Shown: positions 57,249 through 64,000 of the stretch, piece after piece
How the letters are laid out: every line of letters begins with the position of its first letter
Position numbering within the stretch: position 1 is the stretch's first letter
From: Brachypterus glaber
Lineage: Eukaryota > Arthropoda > Insecta > Coleoptera > Kateretidae
Length of the DNA: 64,000 nt
Assembly: GCA_958510825.1 (NCBI GenBank)
Contig: OY294044.1
Location: forward strand, 70,382,095 to 70,446,094
Direction: 5' to 3'
Notes under the pieces: model-generated
The model's input: the letters and a program-made list of their open reading frames with translations, nothing else
The model's database searches: none
Told to the model about the DNA's origin: nothing
Made by a program: the position numbers and the translations under genes

Positions 57249-57500
57249 CAACCAAACAAATTCTGTATTTGTTCTTTGTTGAACAAATACAATATTTACT
57301 TGGCCGGGCGAAAAGTGTAACTATTTATTTTTATTAAAGAAATTACTGGCGCCATCTAAATTTTAGTAGAATTATCTTATTCTACAGATTCACATTAGCT
57401 ATGTTCGTTCGTGCCACTTTCCGGCCAACCAAATAAATACTGTATTTGTTGTATGAAAAACAAATACAGTATTTATTTGGTTGGCTGGAAAGTGTAGCAC
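57249..57500. mobile_element. Paired hairpins, probable small TIR element
   Basis: Hairpin 1 (57249-57318) contains CAACCAAACAAATTCTG, TATTTGTT, AACAAATA and ATTTACTTGGCCGG. Hairpin 2 (57411-57500) is nearly perfect: CACTTTCCGGCCAACCAAAT and AAATACTGTATTTGTT against AACAAATACAGTATTT and ATTTGGTTGGCTGGAAAGTG. The two are related and lie in mirror positions around 57340-57400, which carries GGCGCCATCTA. Confidence 0.7.
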
Positions 57501-59845
57501 AAATGAGATAGAGATAGGGTAGACGTCTTTTGTTTCATAATTCTAGTTGTAGAGAGCTCTATTGAAACAGATAAAGAATATTTGTCTTGTTATTATCCTA
57601 AGTTCAAACAATTAAAGTGCAAACAACAGAGAAAAGTAATGAAAATGATTAGTTGCTTCGTATTTTACTCTTTTAGACAATAATGTGATGTATTTGCTAC
57701 AAACACTTCCATGTTGAAAAGGCATCATCGACATTTTTTGACAAAATTAGTTATTTGCTCTTTTCTATTAAAAATTCTTTATGTGTCCTATAAATTTTAA
57801 CTTGATATGACTTGAGATAAACTTTTGAAAATAATCAGTTTGATGTTTAAAGGGGATCATTGCAAAAAAATTATAAATCAAAAATTAAAAAAAAAAAAAC
57901 AAACAAACAAATTAAAAATATATGGTCATTTCTATTTAACAAAATTGCTATGTCTCCCTGATCACATATTTAAAGGCAAAGTTGTCTTATTTACGTATTT
58001 TAAATTTGAAGTCCCTATCTCAACTCCCAAAATTTAAGACATGGGGTGACCTTTGTGAGGTGAGTTTTTGTTTTCAAATCATTTTATTTTTCAAAACTGG
58101 TATGAGTATTCTAAAAGTAATATTTTTTCTTCACACAAAAATGCACAATGCACAATGCACAAACGCACAGTGGTAGAATTTCCTAAATTCATGGCCAAAA
58201 TATGGGAAAACAAAATTAACGCAATCGAAAAAACGAATCATAGATCGTTTATATAACACTTTAGTACATGTAAAAATCATATTTCTAGTCTCCCAAAAGG
58301 CATCATTAATTTTTGCTAGTACCTTAAACTTTGACTTTTTAAAGGAAAACTTGATTTCATCGGCTACCAAAAAATTGTTTACTTTTAAGCTGACAATTTA
58401 ACCTCTGAAAATAATTACTACATGTTATACTTCCTGTTCATTCTAGATGTATTAAGCTATATTTTCTCAAAAAAAAAAGATTAATATATGTGTAACAGTT
58501 TTTAGGCTAGGGCAAAAAAAATAGTATCATTTTCGTAATCAGCGACCTCAAAAATTGGATATTCATAATTTTTAACATTTTTTTTAAATTTTTTGACATT
58601 TATGTCCGCCATACTGGATCCGCCATTTTCTTAAAAGAAAATATATATCATTTTCGTATTCATCTACCTCAAAAATCCCCATATAGAGCTAAATTGAATT
58701 ATGGCCAGTTTTTTGAAAAATTTCACCATCGTGATAGAAGATCTGTCATACAGATACATATTTGTCTACGTTATTATAAAACGATAAAAGTCATTTTTGA
58801 CTTACAATAATCACTGTTCTAGCTATAAACCTGTTAAGAGTATAATATGGTAAGACCAGTCGATCCAGTGGTTTCCACGCCTGAAAATTTGCAGGTCGTT
58901 TTTCTCCTTTCCCTATATTTTCTTAAGTAGTTAGCTTGCAACGGATGTTTGTACACGCTAAGGGAATTCCAGTGAAATTTTGCATAGAAATGACTAAACA
59001 TTTTCCCTTGATACTAGTCTTCCATATTTTATTGTAACAAGAAATGTACACTTACTAGTTACAATGAGAAATAGAGGTATTTGCTATTGTATTTTGTAGT
59101 AATCCTATACAACTGTGCACATTTGCAAAATTTCTGACTTATTTTATATTATTCATAATTATCATTAATGGTCATATCAAACTAATCATTTACCGGGGGC
59201 TAACAAAACGTTATTTTACTAACTGACCCCTTACGTTGAAGAAAGAATTTTATAAGCTTTAAAATAATGTATAAAACGACTCCATTTCTATTACCCAGCT
59301 CGACATTGGATTTTCCCAACTCAAGCGTTGTTGAGGTTGTGGCGCCTCTTCCTACCCTCCTCATGGTGTCATCCCCGCAGAACCCTGCATAAACCTATCA
59401 AATATATATCAAAAATTGTTTATAATAGTTAACTAATTGTTCACGTTTATTATAATAAATAAATAAATTATATGAAAAGCTTTGTCGGGAGTAATTGAGC
59501 AAGTAAAAAATACTGCTGTCTTATTTTTTACCTGCTTAATTAATCCTGAGAAAGCGTTTCATATGTATGAGTTATTTTAACATCTTAAGCTGTTCCAAAG
59601 TTAAAGGTAAATTTTTGAAACGCACTGTATCATTTGCTTATATTTAGCAGCAAAATATTGGACCCATGATCTTAAAGGTGTCGAATCATATGTATTATTG
59701 TGTCCGAACAATACGTACCAATCTAAATCTGAGTCGCACAGGAAATTCTCGATTAGAACGACCATTTCGACTGTCTGTTGCAGGGCCGTTTTAAGCCCAG
59801 TTGGCATTTTCGGTCAATTCCCTGTTTTATAAAAAAATTATTATA
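57501..59845. other. No gene recognised
   Basis: This is AT-rich. Two related blocks with ATCATTTTCGTA and ACCTCAAAAAT lie near 58526-58556 and 58648-58676. A less AT-rich island at about 59285-59395 (CCAGCTCGACATTGG to CAGAACCCTGC) was not identified. The frames at 57825-58370 are short and low-complexity. Confidence 0.45.
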
Positions 59846-60500
59846 CAGGGTGTACCTGAAATAGGATCCGAAATTTTAAGGGGTAATTTTGAGATATAGC
59901 AACGAGGTTTTGCACATGAACTAATCTTAATAAAGCCATCTTTGTATTTTATTTTAATCAGGGTTAAACTTTTTTCTGTGCAACTTTTTGTAATTTTATT
60001 TTTGGAATATGATTCCTTAGGTGAAAATACATAAAAAAGTGATATAATATCACTAAAATTTTTGTTTTCGTCATTTTTGTATTTAATTTTTCGTCCTTAA
60101 ACCGTGAAATTTCGACGTTAAATGAATTTTTCTCGAAAACGATTAATCTTACAGTATTACAACAAGTGTACCTTTTTATGTATTTTGACCTAAGGAATCA
60201 TTTTCCAAAAATAAAATTACAAAAAATTTACACAGAGAAAAGTTTGGGACAATAAACTGATAAGCCCCCCCACCCCCGTTTCGCACACCTGTGTTTAAAG
60301 TAAGTAAATAAAAATAATATACGGAGATGAACCTTATTAAGATTACCTCACGTGCAAAACCTCGTTGTTATTTCTTAAAGAGTTCCTGAGTTATTAAATA
60401 AAAACCAAACTTTTTATCCACTTTCAAAGGGGCTTAGCTTCCTTACGACGCATTTTAGACATATGTTTAAAATTTTGGACCCTATTTCAAATACACCGTG
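59846..60500. mobile_element. TIR palindromic element, 655 bp
   Basis: TA flanks the ends CAGGGTGTACCTGAAATAGG and CCTATTTCAAATACACCGTG. The arms pair further inward: AAATTTTGGACC, GCAACGAGGTTTTGCACATG against ACGTGCAAAACCTCGTTGT, and CCTTAGGTGAAAATACATAA against its complement. It is non-coding. The CAGGGTGT end and TA site fit Tc1/mariner-type MITEs. Confidence 0.8.
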
Positions 60501-60685
60501 TATACAGACAGCGTGATTTACCTAACACAAATCACGAGTTTTTAGACTTTATTATTAAATTAATATTTTTATAATTTTGTTTAAAATTAAAAATTTCTGT
60601 CCTTTATTATTAAAGTTATGAAAGTATAGTATATGATTCAATGAGTGTATAATATTTGCTATTAATCGATGAGGGTGAATTTTGA

Positions 60686-60845
60686 GACAAGAGCCGATGG
60701 ACGAGTGACCTAATAGACCGAATAATTAATAGCTAGTATACACGAGTAGAATATTATACTTTATCCACGGCTGTTTTGAAGTTTAAACGGTTTATTTTTA
60801 CAGACCCGTGATTAATAAGCCTATTAATCACAGCCTTGGATAAAA
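60686..60845 (-). repeat. Dispersed palindromic repeat, copy 2
   Basis: This is an inverted copy of 28371-28530: CGAGTGACCTAAT, TACACGAGTAGAATATTATA, TTTATCCACGGC, then ACAGACCCGTGATTAATA and TTAATCACAGCC. Confidence 0.65.
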
Positions 60846-62298
60846 AACAAACCTTTAAATGAATTTAAAGGTTAATGCTAATTTTAAAAATGTTTTACTG
60901 TAGGACATTTTATAAAAAATCATAAAAAGCAGTAATACAATTTTAATTTGTTTAATAATGCATTATTACATGTAATCTTAAGTTTTTCACAGGCATGGTA
61001 TTGAACCAGGGTTCATTAGGCATAATGCCAATGCAAATTTTTCAATTCAATTTGAAGGTAAATTTTAATTTTAAAACGTATTGCGCAATTTTATAAAATG
61101 AAGAAAACGCCATAGGCGCCAATTTTTAATTTAAAGGCCTATTTTAATTTTTTTAAATTTCCACCGCCCAGTGTTTAAAAATAATACTTCCTAATTTTTG
61201 GAAATTTACTTTAGATATTAGCAGTTTATTTTTGGCTAAGTGGTGCTCCCCCCTAAATCACCCTCAGCTCACCACCTCTTGTGATTTTATTATTTTGCCG
61301 ATTCCTTATCCAGGGCAGTAACCCGACTTGATTTTTTATAGATCCGGCTCTGCACCGTTAACAAAAAATAAATTTAAATCAGTCATGATAACACCAAGGT
61401 TACTCTTTCATAGCAAAGAAGGTATTAATTTCGTTCGTAGAAATATATCATAACGTTCGGGAAAATAACTCGCGTTTTCAGTTTTAATTATTCATCGATC
61501 GTTTGTTATTGTGCTAGTTAATTTAAACAAAAAAGAACCTAAAATAAAACCATAAATAAACTAATTCGCTAGTATATTTGTTTATTTATAGTGGCTTAAA
61601 GTAACAAATTTAAATCTTAAGTGATAATAGGCCTGGGAAAGTCGCGTTAGTTAAGTGTAGTGATTTACAAGTTTAATACGTAAACAACTAGTTTTAAAAC
61701 ATTGTTTAACCTTTTGGAAATTATATTTTATAAATAACTTTTTTAAGGTAACTAGAAATGTATTAAACCATTATTTGAATAATATAGGTTAGGGTTGTGT
61801 TTTTTTAAGGGTTATTTGAATGCTATAGGCAATTTATATGTTTGATAACAATAACTTATTTTTTAATTTTTTTTACACACTTATCTACGTTTTTATACAG
61901 TGTGGGGATTTTATAATGCATAAATTAGATATTATCTAAAGTCCGAACACAATATTTTCTAGAAAAAATCCTTTGACAACTTGATTTTTATTTTGTACAT
62001 GATATATTTTGATTTTAATTACATGAGTGACGTCATATTCTTTTGCCGTCAAAATTCACCATCTTTAAAAGTTGAAGTAGGATCATACGTCAAATTATCC
62101 CTTAGGTCTTATCCACAGGCGTACATAACCAAACATAATACGTAATTTGCACATGTTCGTCTTCTTCTTCTATGGTCCAATTTTATGCGCTTATGTATAA
62201 TGATATCAAGTAGATATTCTTATGACTTATGCCTTTTACAAATTATGTCATTTTGTTAATACACAATCAACAATTTTAAAAGTTTATTTAAAGATATT
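60846..62298. other. No gene recognised
   Basis: This is AT-rich sequence with no coding frame of length or character, and no repeat boundary that I can support. Confidence 0.5.
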
Positions 62299-63145
62299 TA
62301 CTTTACGCTTTAAAATTCTTGCAATATAAATTATTCAGTAATTCTAAAAATAGACAGAAAATCTTTACGACTTTTGCTTTGACTGGAAAATAAACATCAA
62401 GAAAATATTTAATAAATAACAAGAACATTTAAAATAAAACAACAACTTTAATAAAGATGAAATTTAATTCAATTGAATGTGGAGAATTTATTTATTTTGT
62501 TATCTTGTATTTTTTTTTTCATTTATTTAGTTAACTTTCCGTTAACCACGTGAAAAAAATTATCTAATTAACTACGTGGGGTTTATTAAACCTCAATATA
62601 AAATACAAAATAAAAATAACAAACATTATTTATTTCAATAACAACAATTTTATAATAATTAAGTAATAGGCTTTTCTTAGATAATTATAAAAAAAAATGA
62701 ATGGTCTGAGAAATTTACTTTACGCCAAGCTTTACGCTTTAAAAATCTTGCAATATAAATTATTCAGTAATTCTAAAAATATTCAGAAAATATTTATGAC
62801 TTTAGCTTTGACTGGAAAAGAAATATCAAGAAAAATTTTAATAAATAACAAGAACATTTAAAATAAAACAACAACTTTAATAAAGATGAAATTTAATTCA
62901 ATTCAATGTGGATAATTTATTTATGTTGTTATTCTGTTTTTATTTTTATTTTATTTATTTACTTAAATCTACGTTAACCACTTGAAAAAAATTACCTAAT
63001 TAATTACGTGGGGTTTATTAAACATTAATATAAAATACAACAAAAAATAACAAACACTATTTATTTCAATAATATTAATTTTATAATAATTAAGTAATAG
63101 GGTTTACTTAGATAATTATAAAAAAACTGAATGGTCTGAGATACT
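62299..63145. repeat. Tandem duplication, unit about 425 bp
   Basis: Units of about 62299-62713 and 62731-63145 match: TTTACGCTTTAAAA, TTGCAATATAAATTATTCAG, CTTTGACTGGAAAA, ATAAAGATGAAATTTAATTC, TACGTGGGGTTTATTAAAC and GAATGGTCTGAGA. The differences are scattered and it is non-coding. Confidence 0.8.
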
Positions 63146-63569
63146 TTATTAAAATCGTTAACAAAAAATTAACTTTTAAACAAATTCCATTAGAAACAAA
63201 AATGGATCTTCATGACATAATAAAAAGGTTTTTAATTTTTAACACATTTTATAAATGAATATCTTAATGCGGATTTTTCTGCCTTCAAACATTGTCCCCT
63301 TCTCCCGTATTCAGCCCATGAGACCTTTCAGCGTGTGCGAAATATCTTTGATAGCCTTAAAAAGCATTCGGGTCGCTAGTCCCTTGAGGCTTTCATAATG
63401 TGCCTATAAGACTCCCATAATATTAAATGGGATGTACCCCCAAAAAAGTATAAATAATGTTAATCCGCCAGCAGCAATGCAAAATAATTGTAATTAATAA
63501 TAAACTAAGCAATATTTAACATAATATGCTTATAAAATTTTTAAATAAATGGGGGATTAAATGGGGTTT
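63146..63569. other. No gene recognised
   Basis: A less AT-rich piece (63290-63400) shows no convincing frame, and no repeat was recognised. Confidence 0.4.
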
Positions 63570-63931
63570 ATTAATAACAATCGAGTTAATTTAAAAATAG
63601 CCATGTAGGAGGTGAAATTATTTTTTTCCATTTTTCTGCCAAATGGTTCATCGGACAATAAAAGTGGTTACAAGCAAACTTGTAGCTCTTTTATACATTA
63701 TAAATTTTCATAGGTACTTTGGTACGGTTACCTAGTGCGCAAATCTACTTTCACAGCTCACTGTTAACAAAATAAAATTCATAATATATAAAACTTATAG
63801 AGAATTTCAAGAGCTGTAAGTTTGCTTATAACTTTTGGCTTAAATGAATAATTTGGCTAAAAAATAAAAAAAAAACAATTTTACCCCCAACATGGCTATA
63901 TTTAAAAATTTATAACTCGATTGTTATTAAT
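63570..63931. repeat. Palindromic element, arms about 150 bp
   Basis: TTAATAACAATCGAGTTA at the left pairs with TAACTCGATTGTTATTAA at the right. Further pairs are AATAGCCATGTAGGAGG against the CCCCCAACATGGCTATA block, AAGCAAACTTGTAGCTCTT against AAGAGCTGTAAGTTTGCTT, and CAGCTCACTGTTAAC lies near the loop. It is non-coding. Confidence 0.7.
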
Positions 63932-64000
63932 ATAATAAAACAATGATACAAACAAAACTTATAGTATTATTAATTTGAGCCATTTCGCCTCAATGACTAT

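Noticed and set aside
59285..59395. Less AT-rich island considered as an exon
   Set aside because: Translations contain stops in the plausible frame and no recognised domain. It was left as unidentified sequence.

Overview
This window looks like AT-rich, repeat-dense nuclear DNA from an arthropod, most likely an insect. The grounds are decayed non-LTR retrotransposons with apurinic endonuclease and reverse transcriptase domains, tRNA-derived SINEs, piggyBac, mariner-like and Harbinger-like non-autonomous elements, long microsatellites, and no bacterial gene organisation. I recognise no host protein-coding gene and no structural RNA gene. Almost everything identifiable is a mobile element or a repeat. 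The species cannot be named from what is visible. Two 200-base runs of N (20754-20953 and 48257-48456) are scaffold gaps, and both lie inside tandem repeats.

Region 1-23.2 kb. Two copies of one non-coding element lie in inverted orientation, at 1500-6094 and 19227-22471, both bounded by (TA)n microsatellite. Each carries a tandem array of a unit of about 130 bp whose orientation flips inside the array, so the element has a foldback-like plan. Between the copies lie a piggyBac-type transposon with transposase remnants (9475-10721), two 5'-truncated LINEs on the minus strand (about 11718-14510 and 16259-18940), a TIR element (14847-15408) and the tail of another LINE. Palindromic mariner-type elements and a 135-bp-arm hairpin flank the pair.

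Region 23-39 kb. No genes. It holds palindromic MITEs (31884-32680, 32946-33270, 34179-34422, 37131-37295, 37779-37920), a degenerate minisatellite (about 29140-29800), two copies of a tRNA-derived SINE (30569-30816 minus, 38044-38281 plus) and three or more copies of an A/T-tract repeat family.

Region 39-49.3 kb. A 378-bp tandem duplication has its second unit interrupted by an internally deleted LINE (40519-41690). Harbinger-like MITEs with TAA duplications lie at 43442-43682 and 45386-45624. There are two further TIR families, a 907-bp palindrome (46360-47266), a (GATG)n array of more than 735 bp that ends in a gap, and a 305-bp tandem duplication.

Region 49.3-64 kb. A hairpin with arms of about 250 bp (49351-49873) is followed by a foldback element built of inverted 16-bp repeats with an 8-bp target duplication (50042-50592), a 293-bp piggyBac MITE (52135-52427), a LINE 3' part with a long (ATT)n tail (53190-54468), several palindromes, a 655-bp TIR element (59846-60500) and a tandem duplication of about 425 bp.

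No set of genes here works as a pathway. The coding remnants are transposition enzymes, and all appear broken. The most unusual objects are the satellite-bearing foldback-like element and the 16-bp-repeat foldback element.
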